From Phenylobacterium sp. Root700 (lineage in GTDB: Bacteria; Pseudomonadota; Alphaproteobacteria; Caulobacterales; Caulobacteraceae), in NCBI RefSeq assembly GCF_001429025.1, contig NZ_LMHT01000022.1, forward strand, positions 62,001-126,000: a DNA stretch of 64,000 nt, in the 5' to 3' direction. The translations under genes and the position numbers were made by a program. Under the pieces are notes generated by a model, which searched no databases, was not told where the DNA came from, and worked only from the letters and a program-made list of their open reading frames with translations. This document shows positions 1 to 8,153 of this stretch, piece by piece; position 1 is the first letter of the stretch, and the number at the start of each line of letters is the position of its first letter.

Positions 1-1
1 G

Positions 2-448
2 ATGGCCGACGAAATCGCCCGCTGGCGGGCCAAGGGGCTGAAGGTCGGCTTCACCAACGGCTGCTTCGACATTCTGCATAAGGGTCATGTCGCCTATCTG
101 ACCCAGGCGCGGGCCTGGTGCGACCGGCTGATCGTCGGGGTCAATTCCGACCGGTCGGTGCGCGAACTGAAGGGCGAGGGGCGTCCAGTCAACGACCTGG
201 AGGGCCGCGCCGTGGTGTTGGCCGGGCTGGGCTCGGTGGACCTCGTCGCGCCGTTCGACGAGGACACCCCGATGAAGCTGATCGAGGCGGCGCGGCCTGA
301 CGTCCTGATCAAGGGCGCGGACTATGCCGAAAGCGAAGTGGTCGGCGGGGATTTCGTGAAGTCCTACGGCGGAGAGGTTAGGCTGGCGCAGATCGTCGAC
401 GGCTATTCGACCACGGCCGCCATCGCACGGATGCAGGAGAAAGCATGA
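2..448 (+). CDS. hldE: HldE C-terminal cytidylyltransferase domain (5' end outside window)
   Basis: Nucleotidyltransferase domain that in the ADP-heptose pathway attaches a nucleotide to heptose-1-phosphate for LPS inner-core synthesis. The visible 148 residues carry the family signature [12 protein letters not shown], with the HxGH nucleotide-binding motif, and later IKGADY and a C-terminal YSTTAAI. The domain starts almost at the window edge, so this is most likely the second half of bifunctional HldE (kinase plus nucleotidyltransferase), with the kinase half upstream. It overlaps the next gene by 4 bp (ATGA), which fits an hldE-hldD operon. A stand-alone RfaE2 starting at base 2 is possible but cannot be tested here. 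Confidence 0.88.
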   Translation: MADEIARWRAKGLKVGFTNGCFDILHKGHVAYLTQARAWCDRLIVGVNSDRSVRELKGEGRPVNDLEGRAVVLAGLGSVDLVAPFDEDTPMKLIEAARPDVLIKGADYAESEVVGGDFVKSYGGEVRLAQIVDGYSTTAAIARMQEKA

Positions 449-1443
449 CCCGCCGGATCATCTTCGTCACAGGCGGGGCCGGGTTCATCGGCTCCAACAT
501 CGTCGCCAAGCTGGCCGAGGACCCGTCGCTGGACGTCGTCGTCTGCGACTGGCTGCACGAGGCCGAGCTCGGCAAATGGCGCAACATCGCCAAACACCCG
601 ATCGGCGACTTCGTGGCCCCGGAATCGATGTTCGAATGGCTTGAGAAGCGTTGGCGCGACGTCGAGCTGGTCGTCCATATGGGCGCGGTGTCCTCCACCA
701 CGGAGCCGGACGCCGACAAGATCGTCCATGCGAACTTCACCCTCAGCCGCGACCTGTTCCGTTGGTGCGCCGACCATCAACGCCGGTTCGTCTACGCCTC
801 CTCGGCGGCGACGTATGGCGACGCCGTCGACTTCCGGGACCAGGACGACGTGGATTCGCTGGCCGCGCTCCGGCCGCTGAACACCTACGGCTGGTCCAAG
901 GCGCTGTTCGACCTGTTCGCGGCCCGCCAGGCGGCTCGGGATTACGCGCCGCCGCAATGGGCGGGGCTGAAATTCTTCAATGTCTACGGGCCGAACGAGG
1001 AACATAAGCACTCGATGAAGTCGGTGGCCTCGCAGATCTGGCCGAAGGTGCGCGACGGCCATGCGGTGCAGCTCTTCAAGTCCTATCGCGAGGGCGTCCC
1101 GGACGGCGGCCAGACCCGCGACTTCGTCTATGTGCGCGATGTCGCCGACGTGGTCGGCTGGCTGGCCAAGAACGAGCAGGTCAGCGGGATCTACAATCTC
1201 GGCTCGGGCACGGCGCGGACCTTCGAGGACATGGCCAAGGCCGTCTTCGCCGCCGTCGATCGGCCTGCCGAGATCGAGTACACGCCGATGCCGCCGGCCA
1301 TTCGCGACAAGTACCAGTACTTCACCCAGGCCCACATGGAACGCCTGCAGGCCGCCGGCTACAACCAGCCGATGACCGGGCTGGAAGAGGGTGTCGGCGA
1401 TTACGTGAAGCGTTACCTCTCTCAGCCCGACCCGTACCGGTAG
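445..1443 (+). CDS. hldD: ADP-L-glycero-D-manno-heptose 6-epimerase
   Basis: Epimerises ADP-D-glycero-D-manno-heptose to the L-glycero form, the last step of ADP-heptose supply for the LPS core; cytoplasmic. The 332-residue protein is a short-chain/extended Rossmann enzyme: TGGAGFIG near the N-terminus binds NADP, and YGWSK around residue 149 supplies the catalytic Tyr/Lys. Length and motifs such as [10 protein letters not shown] and FNVYGPNE are typical of HldD. It is translationally coupled to hldE by an ATGA overlap. Confidence 0.95.
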   Translation: MTRRIIFVTGGAGFIGSNIVAKLAEDPSLDVVVCDWLHEAELGKWRNIAKHPIGDFVAPESMFEWLEKRWRDVELVVHMGAVSSTTEPDADKIVHANFTLSRDLFRWCADHQRRFVYASSAATYGDAVDFRDQDDVDSLAALRPLNTYGWSKALFDLFAARQAARDYAPPQWAGLKFFNVYGPNEEHKHSMKSVASQIWPKVRDGHAVQLFKSYREGVPDGGQTRDFVYVRDVADVVGWLAKNEQVSGIYNLGSGTARTFEDMAKAVFAAVDRPAEIEYTPMPPAIRDKYQYFTQAHMERLQAAGYNQPMTGLEEGVGDYVKRYLSQPDPYR

Positions 1444-1456
1444 GGCCAGGGCGGTC

Positions 1457-2584
1457 ATGGCGGATCGTCCCAGGGGATTTCGGCGCCTGATCGCCGCTGG
1501 AGTTGTGCTGCTGGCCTTGCTGGTGGCCGCGGCGGCTTTCGTCTGGCGCGACGATATCCTGCGGACCCGGCTCGATCCCAAGGAACCGTTCCAGACCTAC
1601 GACCCGCCGCCGGCGCCGGACTATGCGACCAAGGCCGCCTGGGCCTTGCTGCCGGCCAATGCGGGGAGCCCGACGCCCAGGGATCCGCCGGCCGATGTGT
1701 TCTTCGTCGGGCCGACCACCTTTGACGGCGGCCGTCACTGGAACGCGCCGATCGATGATCCCAAGGCCGACCGGCTGTTTCGGGAGGTGATGGCGCCGAA
1801 CTATGCCGGGCCGTTCGTTCGGGTCGGCCGGATCTTCGCGCCGCGCTATCGGCAGGCCAGCCTCTACACGCTGATGACCCTGCGGGACGACGCCAAGGAG
1901 GCGCGCCGCTTCGCCTATTCCGACGTGGCGGCGGCCTTCCGGTACTATGTCGAGCACTACAACCAGGATCGGCCCTTCGTGGTTGTCGGCGTAGAGCAGG
2001 GCGGGACCCTGGCGGCGCGGCTGCTGGCGGAGGAAGTCGCGGCTCATCCGGAACTGAAGGCGCGGATCGCCGCAGCCTATCTGGTTCAGACGGTGATCCC
2101 TGCCAACTCGCCGCCGCTGCCCCCGTGCCTTGGTCCGGGGCAGCCTGGATGTGTCGCGGCCTGGGCCTCGGTGTTCGAGGGCGAGCCCGAGCGGGCCCAG
2201 GCGATCTTGGATCGCTCGTTGGTTTGGGGCGAAGGCGGCCAGCTGGTGAACCTCCAGGGCCGGGTTCCCATGTGCTTCAATCCGTTGCTGGGCGCGGCGA
2301 GCAACGCCGAGGCTCCGGCGCGTCTCAGCCTGGGCGCGGCCAACGCCACGGGCCTGGAATGGGGCGCGCGGCCGGCCTTCTTGAGCCGGCAGATCTCGGC
2401 GCGCTGCGAGAAGGGCGTGCTGCGCGTGTCGCGGCCGAAATCGACCTCGCTGAAGCCGTCGGGATCGTGGACCGATCGCCGCAAGTCACCGGCCTACAAC
2501 CTGTTCTACGGCGATCTGGAGGCCGATGCGAAGGCCCGGGTGGCTGCGCTGGAAGTCCAGCGATCCGATGGAATGCAGAACTAG
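1457..2584 (+). CDS. DUF3089 family protein, alpha/beta-hydrolase-like, nucleophile Ser replaced
   Basis: 375 residues. One N-terminal membrane anchor (about residues 9-29, hydrophobic after RR) leads into a periplasmic domain matching DUF3089: VFFVGPTTF near residue 81 and FAPRYRQA near 128 are family landmarks. The family has a GHSQG-type nucleophile elbow; here the same place reads GVEQG (residues 178-182), so the expected Ser is Glu180. The protein may be non-hydrolytic or use another nucleophile. It begins 13 bp after hldD, so it is probably in the same transcript, but no LPS role can be shown. Function unknown. Confidence 0.75.
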   Translation: MADRPRGFRRLIAAGVVLLALLVAAAAFVWRDDILRTRLDPKEPFQTYDPPPAPDYATKAAWALLPANAGSPTPRDPPADVFFVGPTTFDGGRHWNAPIDDPKADRLFREVMAPNYAGPFVRVGRIFAPRYRQASLYTLMTLRDDAKEARRFAYSDVAAAFRYYVEHYNQDRPFVVVGVEQGGTLAARLLAEEVAAHPELKARIAAAYLVQTVIPANSPPLPPCLGPGQPGCVAAWASVFEGEPERAQAILDRSLVWGEGGQLVNLQGRVPMCFNPLLGAASNAEAPARLSLGAANATGLEWGARPAFLSRQISARCEKGVLRVSRPKSTSLKPSGSWTDRRKSPAYNLFYGDLEADAKARVAALEVQRSDGMQN

Positions 2585-2608
2585 CGTGCTCGTGCAGGGG
2601 GTTTTCGC

Positions 2609-3865
2609 GTGAACCAATCGTCGGCCCCCGCTCATCGTCCTCAGGTCGTCATCATCGGCGGCGGCTTTGGCGGTCTGGCCGCGGCGCGCGAACTGGCCAA
2701 GGCGCCGGTCGACATCACCCTGCTGGATCGTCGCAACTATCACCTGTTTCAGCCGCTGCTCTATCAAGTCGCGACCGCGGCCTTGTCGCCATCAGAGATC
2801 GCCTGGCCGATCAGGCATCTGTTGCGGGGGCAGCCGAACGCGCGGGTCCTGCTGGCCGAAGCGACCGGGGTCGATCTTGATCGGCGCTGCGTCCAGACCA
2901 CGGTCGGCGACCAGGCGTTTGACTATCTGGTGGTCGCCACCGGCGCCGATCACTCCTATTTCGGCCACCCGGAATGGTCGGAAAGCGCGCCGGGCCTGAA
3001 GAGCATTGAGGACGCGACAGCGATCCGTCGGCGGGTGCTGGGCGCGTTCGAGAGGGCGGAGAACGCGCCGCTCGCCGAGCGCGAGGCGCTGCTCACCTTC
3101 GTTATCGTCGGCGGCGGGCCGACCGGGGTGGAGATGGCCGGCGCGGTCGCCGAACTCGCCCGCGACGCCCTGGCCCGCGACTTCCGCAACGTCGATCCGC
3201 GTGAGGCCAAGGTGATGCTGGTCGAGGCTGGTCCCCGCATCCTGGCGGCCTTTCCCGAGCCGTTGGCCGCCTATGCGGCGCGGGTTCTGCGGCGGCTGGG
3301 CGTGAGCGTCATGACCGAGACCGCCGTCACGGGGTGTAGCGCGGACGGCGTCGAACTCGGCGAACGCCATCTGGCGTCCAGCACAGTCATCTGGGCGGCC
3401 GGCGTGGCCGCCTCGCCGTTGGCGGCAGGCCTCACCGGCCCTCATGACCGGGCGGGTCGATCCGTGGTGCAGGACGATCTCTCGCTGGAAGGTCACCCCA
3501 ATGTCTTCGTGGTCGGCGACGCCGCGTCGACGAAGGGACCCGCGGGCGCGTCCGTGCCCGGCATCGCCCCAGCCGCCAAGCAAGCGGGCCGGCATGCGGC
3601 TGGCGTGATCGCGGCTCGCATTAGCGGGCGTCCCGGGCCGGGCGCGTTCCGCTACCGCCATGCCGGCGACCTCGCCACCATTGGCCGTAGCGCCGCCGTC
3701 GTGCGGTTCGACGGGTTCCATCTCACCGGCTGGCTCGGCTGGGTCTTCTGGGGCCTGGCGCACATCTACTTCCTGATCGGCCTGCGTAACCGGATCGCCG
3801 TCGCGCTCGACTGGTCCTGGAGTTGGCTCACCCGCCAGCGGCACGTGCGGTTGATCATCGGCTAG
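2609..3865 (+). CDS. ndh: Type II NADH dehydrogenase-like NAD(P)/FAD oxidoreductase
   Basis: Single-subunit NADH:quinone oxidoreductase family, feeding electrons to the quinone pool without proton pumping. The 418-residue product has GGGFGGL (FAD) near residue 18 and a second nucleotide site GGGPTGVEMAGA near residue 168. VFVVGDAA near 300 is the FAD-closing motif. The C-terminal LTGWLGWVFWGLAHIYFL is the amphipathic membrane-binding segment expected of NDH-2. The GTG start at 2609 is only 24 bp after the DUF3089 gene. A soluble-oxidoreductase role is less likely given the C-terminal helix. Confidence 0.88.
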   Translation: MNQSSAPAHRPQVVIIGGGFGGLAAARELAKAPVDITLLDRRNYHLFQPLLYQVATAALSPSEIAWPIRHLLRGQPNARVLLAEATGVDLDRRCVQTTVGDQAFDYLVVATGADHSYFGHPEWSESAPGLKSIEDATAIRRRVLGAFERAENAPLAEREALLTFVIVGGGPTGVEMAGAVAELARDALARDFRNVDPREAKVMLVEAGPRILAAFPEPLAAYAARVLRRLGVSVMTETAVTGCSADGVELGERHLASSTVIWAAGVAASPLAAGLTGPHDRAGRSVVQDDLSLEGHPNVFVVGDAASTKGPAGASVPGIAPAAKQAGRHAAGVIAARISGRPGPGAFRYRHAGDLATIGRSAAVVRFDGFHLTGWLGWVFWGLAHIYFLIGLRNRIAVALDWSWSWLTRQRHVRLIIG

Positions 3866-3933
3866 GTTCGATTGACCTGCGCCGCCGCCAAGGGCCATCG
3901 TGCCGGCCCAGAGCGCCCCAGGGAGATAACGCC

Positions 3934-4929
3934 ATGACCAATCGCCAGATCGTCCTCGAGCAACTTCCCCAGGGCAAACTGTCGCCGGACCACTTCCGCC
4001 TGACCGAGACGGCGACGCCGACACCTGGCGATGGGGAGGTGCTGCTTCGGACCCGCTACATCTCGCTGGACGCCGCCAACCGGGCCTGGATGCAGGGCGC
4101 GACCTATCGCGCGGCCCTGGCGGCAGGCGATGTCATGGCCGGCGGATCGCTGGCCGAGGTGGTGGAGAGCAAGGCGCCGGGCCTGGCCAAGGGCGACTTC
4201 GTGTTCGCTGACACCGGCTGGCAGGACTATGCGGTGCTGGCGGGCGAGGGGCTCTCCAAGCTGCCGGACCTGAAGCCGATGACGCACCTGCTCAGCGTTT
4301 ATGGCGTGGCCGGGCTGACCGCCTATTTCGGCCTGCTGGAATGCGGCCAGCCAAAAGCCGGGGAGACGGTCGTGGTTTCGGCGGCGGCCGGCTCGGTCGG
4401 CTCCCTGGTCGGGCAGATCGCCAAGATCCGCGGCTGCAAGGTGGTCGGGATCGCCGGCGGCGCCGAGAAGTGCGCCTGGCTGAAGGACGAACTCGGGTTC
4501 GATGAGGCCGTCGACTACAAGGCCGGTGACGTTCGGCGCGCCTTACGGGCGGCATGTCCGAAGGGGATCGACGTCTATTTCGACAATGTGGGCGGCGACG
4601 TCTTCGAGGCGGCGCTGTTCAACATGAACAATTTCGGCCGGATCGCCTGCTGCGGGGCGGTCTCGCAATACGACGGCAGCGCGCCGCCGCACGGTCCGCG
4701 TGGCATTCCCGGCCTGATCGTCACCAAGCGCCTGAACGTGCGGGGCTTCATCGTCTCCGACTTCAACGCTCAGCGTGAGGCCGCGCTGTCCGACCTGGAG
4801 AGCTGGGTCGAGACCGGCAAGCTGGAGGTGTTGGAGGATGTCATCGACGGACTTGAGAACGCGCCGTCGGCCCTGGTCGGCCTGCTGGCGGGGGAGAACC
4901 GCGGCAAGCGTATGGTGAAGGTTAGCTGA
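3934..4929 (+). CDS. NADP-dependent medium-chain (MDR) oxidoreductase
   Basis: 331 residues from the ATG at 3934, which has GGGAGA 7 nt upstream; the longer upstream frame lacks support. The N-terminal GroES-like half contains RYISLDAANRAWM. The Rossmann half carries AAAGSVGSLVGQIAK, and the pattern VYFDNVGGDVFEAAL is typical of the leukotriene B4 dehydrogenase / CurA-like zinc-free reductases, which reduce alpha,beta-unsaturated carbonyls with NADPH. The substrate cannot be read from sequence. It follows ndh with about 70 bp between. Confidence 0.85.
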   Translation: MTNRQIVLEQLPQGKLSPDHFRLTETATPTPGDGEVLLRTRYISLDAANRAWMQGATYRAALAAGDVMAGGSLAEVVESKAPGLAKGDFVFADTGWQDYAVLAGEGLSKLPDLKPMTHLLSVYGVAGLTAYFGLLECGQPKAGETVVVSAAAGSVGSLVGQIAKIRGCKVVGIAGGAEKCAWLKDELGFDEAVDYKAGDVRRALRAACPKGIDVYFDNVGGDVFEAALFNMNNFGRIACCGAVSQYDGSAPPHGPRGIPGLIVTKRLNVRGFIVSDFNAQREAALSDLESWVETGKLEVLEDVIDGLENAPSALVGLLAGENRGKRMVKVS

Positions 4930-4936
4930 TCTTCCC

Positions 4937-5055
4937 GCTCGTCATCCTCCGATCAGCCGAAGGCTGATCCGGGGGACCCAAGCTGACTTCGCAGAATGTG
5001 GTGAGCCCGTCTGGGTCCCCCGGATTGTCTTTCAGACGACCGGAGGATGACGAGC
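4937..5055. repeat. Nested palindromic intergenic element (REP/MITE-like)
   Basis: 119 bp filling the gap between the reductase and recG. Perfect 15-bp outer arms GCTCGTCATCCTCCG (4937-4951) and its complement (5041-5055) enclose three inner stems: ATCAGCC/GGCTGAT (4952-4968), CCGGGGGACCCA pairing 5012-5023, and GTCT/AGAC (5027-5037). The whole can fold as a branched cruciform or RNA. It resembles the palindromic intergenic repeats common in alphaproteobacteria (TCATCC...GGATGA type). No second copy is evident in this window. Confidence 0.75.
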
Positions 5056-5065
5056 ATCAATAGTG

Positions 5066-7141
5066 CTAACCCGCGTCCCTCAGCGGCGAGCTCGGGCGCC
5101 AGTCGAAGAGTTCCTGCAACACCCGCAAGGCCTTGCCGCGCTCGGAGGTGAGCTCGGGATCACGATCCACGATCATGCGAGCATCGTCGCCGGCCGTGGC
5201 GATCAGGTCGCGGTGGGCGATGGGATCGGCGAAGACATAGGCGGGGAAACCCGACTGTCGCAGGCCCAGCGCATCGCCGCCGCCACGCAGTTCGAGGTCG
5301 ACCTCGGCGATCTGGAACCCGTCATCGGTGCGCCGCAGGATGTCGAGCCGCTTCTGGGCGGTCTCCGACAGCGGCGGATCATAGAGCAGGACGCAGGCGC
5401 TTTCGCGCGAACCGCGCCCGACCCGGCCGCGAAGTTGGTGAAGCTGGGCCAGGCCGAAGCGTTCGGCCTGTTCGATCACCATGATGGTCGCATTGGGGAC
5501 ATTGACCCCGACCTCGACGACCGTGGTCGCCACCAGCAGGCTGATCTTGCCGTCGGCGAAGTCGGCCATGACCGCATCCTTCTCCGGGCCGCTCATCTTG
5601 CCGTGCACCAGGCCGACGCCAGGACCGATTTTCTGGCGCAGCTCGGCGGCGCGCTTCTCGGCGGCCTTCAGGTCGATCAATTCGGATTCGGAAACCAGCG
5701 GGCAGATCCAGAAGGCCTGGGCGCCGTTGGCGATCACATCGCGCAGCCGGGCCTCGACCTCCTCGACCCGGCTCATGGGGACGGCGCGGGTGGCGACCGG
5801 CGTGCGGCCCGGTGGCTTCTCGTCGATGCGCGAGACGTCGAGATCGCCGTAGACGGTCAGTTCCAAGGTCCGCGGGATCGGGGTGGCGGACATGGCGATC
5901 AGGTGGACAGCTTCGCCCTTGGCCTGGAGCCGCTGACGCTCAGCCACGCCGAAGCGGTGCTGCTCATCGACGACGGCCAGTTGCAGGCGTTGGAAATTCA
6001 CATCGTCCTGGAAAAGGGCGTGGGTGCCGACCGCGACCTGGACGGCGCCGGAGGCCAGGGCGCGCAGCTTTTCGGCGCGGGCCAGGCCCTTGTCTCGGCC
6101 AGTGAGCAGGACAGCGCTGATCCCGTGGTCGGAGAGCGGACCGGAGAGGGTCTCGAAGTGCTGGCGGGCCAGGATCTCGGTCGGGGCCATCAGCGCGCTC
6201 TGGCCCCCGCCGCCCGCGACATCGGCCATGGCCAGCATGGCCACCACGGTCTTGCCGGAGCCGACATCGCCCTGGATCAGCCGGCTCATCCGCTCGCCGG
6301 CGGCGAAGTCATTGCGAATGTCGGCGAGGGCGCGCTCCTGGGCTCCGGTCAGGGAGAAGGGGAGGTCAGCCCTGATCTTGGCGGAAATCTCGGCGGGAAC
6401 GAGCTTGGCGGCCGGCTCGCGGCGGCGGTCGGCCTTGCGTTGGGCCATGGCCAACTGATGGGCGAGGAGTTCGTCATAGGCCAGGCGGCGAATGTGCGGC
6501 GTCTGCGGGGCCAGGTCGATTTCGCCGGCCGGAGCGTGGAGCCGGACCAGGGCCTCGCGCCAGGTCGGGAGCTGTTCGCGCGCCAACCAGGCGGCGTCCT
6601 GCCACTCGGGCAGTTCGGGCGCGCGTTCCAGAGCCTCCAACGCAAACTTGCGGACCGTGCGGGCGGGGAGGCCCGCCGTGGCTGGATAGACCGCCTCGAA
6701 GAGGGCGATCTCGTCGGCCCGTTCCGGAGGCAGGAAATAGTCCGGATGGGCGATCTGCAGGTTCAGGCCGAAGCGCTCGACCTTGCCGCTGACCAGCCGC
6801 TTGGCGCCCAGCGGGTGCTTCTGCTCGAGCTGTCCACCGAACCCGCCAAAGAAGACCAGGGTGAGGACGCCGGTGCCGTCATAGGTCTCCACGCGCCAGG
6901 GCTGCTGCGGGCTGCGCGGCTTCTTGAAGGCGTCGATCTGGACTTCGAAGATCTGGGTCGCGCCCTCGATGGCGGTGTTCACCGTGGCGTGGGTCCGCTG
7001 GATCACCGAGTGAGGGCGAAGGAACAGGACGTCGCGGACGACGGGGCCAGCCAGTTTTTCCAGCAAGGGAGCCACGCGAACGCCGACCCCCTTGAGCGAG
7101 GTGATGGGCGCGTAAAGCGGGAATAGAATCTCAGGCCGCAT
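5066..7141 (-). CDS. recG: ATP-dependent DNA helicase RecG
   Basis: Branch-migrating helicase that remodels stalled forks and Holliday junctions. 691 residues, normal length. An N-terminal wedge/OB region (TSLKGVGVRVAPLLEKL) is followed by the helicase core: Walker A GDVGSGKT near residue 290, DEQH box near 390, SATPIPRTL motif III, and QLRGRVGRG motif VI. The C-terminal GLRQSG... is the RecG-specific TRG region. It is convergent with the reductase gene across the palindromic repeat and is divergently placed from the lipoprotein gene. Confidence 0.97.
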   Translation of the reverse strand: MRPEILFPLYAPITSLKGVGVRVAPLLEKLAGPVVRDVLFLRPHSVIQRTHATVNTAIEGATQIFEVQIDAFKKPRSPQQPWRVETYDGTGVLTLVFFGGFGGQLEQKHPLGAKRLVSGKVERFGLNLQIAHPDYFLPPERADEIALFEAVYPATAGLPARTVRKFALEALERAPELPEWQDAAWLAREQLPTWREALVRLHAPAGEIDLAPQTPHIRRLAYDELLAHQLAMAQRKADRRREPAAKLVPAEISAKIRADLPFSLTGAQERALADIRNDFAAGERMSRLIQGDVGSGKTVVAMLAMADVAGGGGQSALMAPTEILARQHFETLSGPLSDHGISAVLLTGRDKGLARAEKLRALASGAVQVAVGTHALFQDDVNFQRLQLAVVDEQHRFGVAERQRLQAKGEAVHLIAMSATPIPRTLELTVYGDLDVSRIDEKPPGRTPVATRAVPMSRVEEVEARLRDVIANGAQAFWICPLVSESELIDLKAAEKRAAELRQKIGPGVGLVHGKMSGPEKDAVMADFADGKISLLVATTVVEVGVNVPNATIMVIEQAERFGLAQLHQLRGRVGRGSRESACVLLYDPPLSETAQKRLDILRRTDDGFQIAEVDLELRGGGDALGLRQSGFPAYVFADPIAHRDLIATAGDDARMIVDRDPELTSERGKALRVLQELFDWRPSSPLRDAG

Positions 7142-7216
7142 GGCGCGAACATAGCGCGACCATGGACAGGGTGCGGCGCCCGTGATGATCTTCTTTCAAA
7201 CAGGGGGGAATCTACC

Positions 7217-7816
7217 ATGCGTAGCGCGCTCATCGCGACGGTCGCCGTCGTTCTGCTGGCCGGTTGCGGTCAATCTGCCGAGACGGCCAAGAGCGAGGCC
7301 GCGGCGGCCCCGGCGCTGCCGCCGGCGGTGGCGATCGACCCCAGCTTCACCGGTTTCGCCAAGCCCAAGGGCGACGATCAGTTCGGCTATTACCTGCCGG
7401 CCGCCGAGGTGAAGGTGGGCGACTACAGGCTCGATAACCTGCACATCGCCGGGCAACAGGGCTTTGGCGACTGGGAACGGGGAGACCGGACCAAGACCTA
7501 TGGTCCGGTCATGCTCGAATTCGTCGACATCACCAGTCCGGCCCGTAAGAACGCGCTGGGCAATGTGACCTATTCGGTGAAGTTGAAAGTGCTGCCCGCG
7601 GCCTACGCCGTCACCGACGATCGGGTGCGGCTGGTGGGCAAGCATCCCAAGCTCGGCGATGTGCGGATGGACGTGAAGATCGACCCCGCGGCGTTGAAAA
7701 AATCAAAGGCGACCAAGGGCAAGGACGGCGTGACGGTCGCGACCGGCGCGCTGCAGGTCGGGGACACGCCGTTCAAGGACGTGGCTTTCACCTGGCGGGG
7801 AGGCGATTGGGGCTGA
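7217..7816 (+). CDS. Predicted lipoprotein of unknown function
   Basis: 199 residues with a clear lipoprotein signal: hydrophobic h-region and lipobox LAGC (Cys at residue 17). An Ala-rich linker follows, then a mostly beta, charged domain (FGYYLPAAEVKVGDYRLDN onwards) with no motif I recognise. The start ATG is preceded by GGGGGAA. It lies alone between recG (divergent) and sdhE. Probably periplasmic; function unknown. Confidence 0.75.
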   Translation: MRSALIATVAVVLLAGCGQSAETAKSEAAAAPALPPAVAIDPSFTGFAKPKGDDQFGYYLPAAEVKVGDYRLDNLHIAGQQGFGDWERGDRTKTYGPVMLEFVDITSPARKNALGNVTYSVKLKVLPAAYAVTDDRVRLVGKHPKLGDVRMDVKIDPAALKKSKATKGKDGVTVATGALQVGDTPFKDVAFTWRGGDWG

Positions 7817-7862
7817 TCGCCCCTGGCGTGGGACGACGGGGGGGCCTATATCGGCCTCCCTC

Positions 7863-8153
7863 ATGAACACCCACGAAACACGACTGAAAAAGGTGAAGTT
7901 CCGGGCCTGGCACCGGGGCTTTCGCGAAGCGGACCTCATCTTGGGGCCGTTCGCGGACCGCTACGCCGCGAGCCTGAGCGTCAGCCAGCTCGACGCCTTC
8001 GAGGCGTTGATGGAAGAGGCCGACCAGGACCTCTATGAGTGGATCGTCGAGCGGACGCCGACTCCGCCTGAGTTCGACGGCGAAATCATGAAAATGATCA
8101 AAGCTTTCCGCTTCGAAGCTTATGAGGCTCGCGGAGAGGATCATGGCGGCTGA
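7863..8153 (+). CDS. sdhE: SdhE-type FAD assembly factor of succinate dehydrogenase
   Basis: Small cytoplasmic chaperone (96 residues, typical size) that promotes covalent flavinylation of SdhA. The family motif RGxxEAD-like WHRGFREADLILGPFAD lies at residues 16-32, with the usual helical continuation LDAFEALMEEADQDLYEWI. It sits directly in front of mfd and overlaps it by 11 bp; sdhE-mfd adjacency is common in alphaproteobacteria. Confidence 0.9.
   Translation: MNTHETRLKKVKFRAWHRGFREADLILGPFADRYAASLSVSQLDAFEALMEEADQDLYEWIVERTPTPPEFDGEIMKMIKAFRFEAYEARGEDHGG

Noticed and set aside
5063-7126. 687-residue plus-strand frame opposite recG
   Set aside because: RecG carries all helicase motifs on the minus strand; the plus frame shows no family features.
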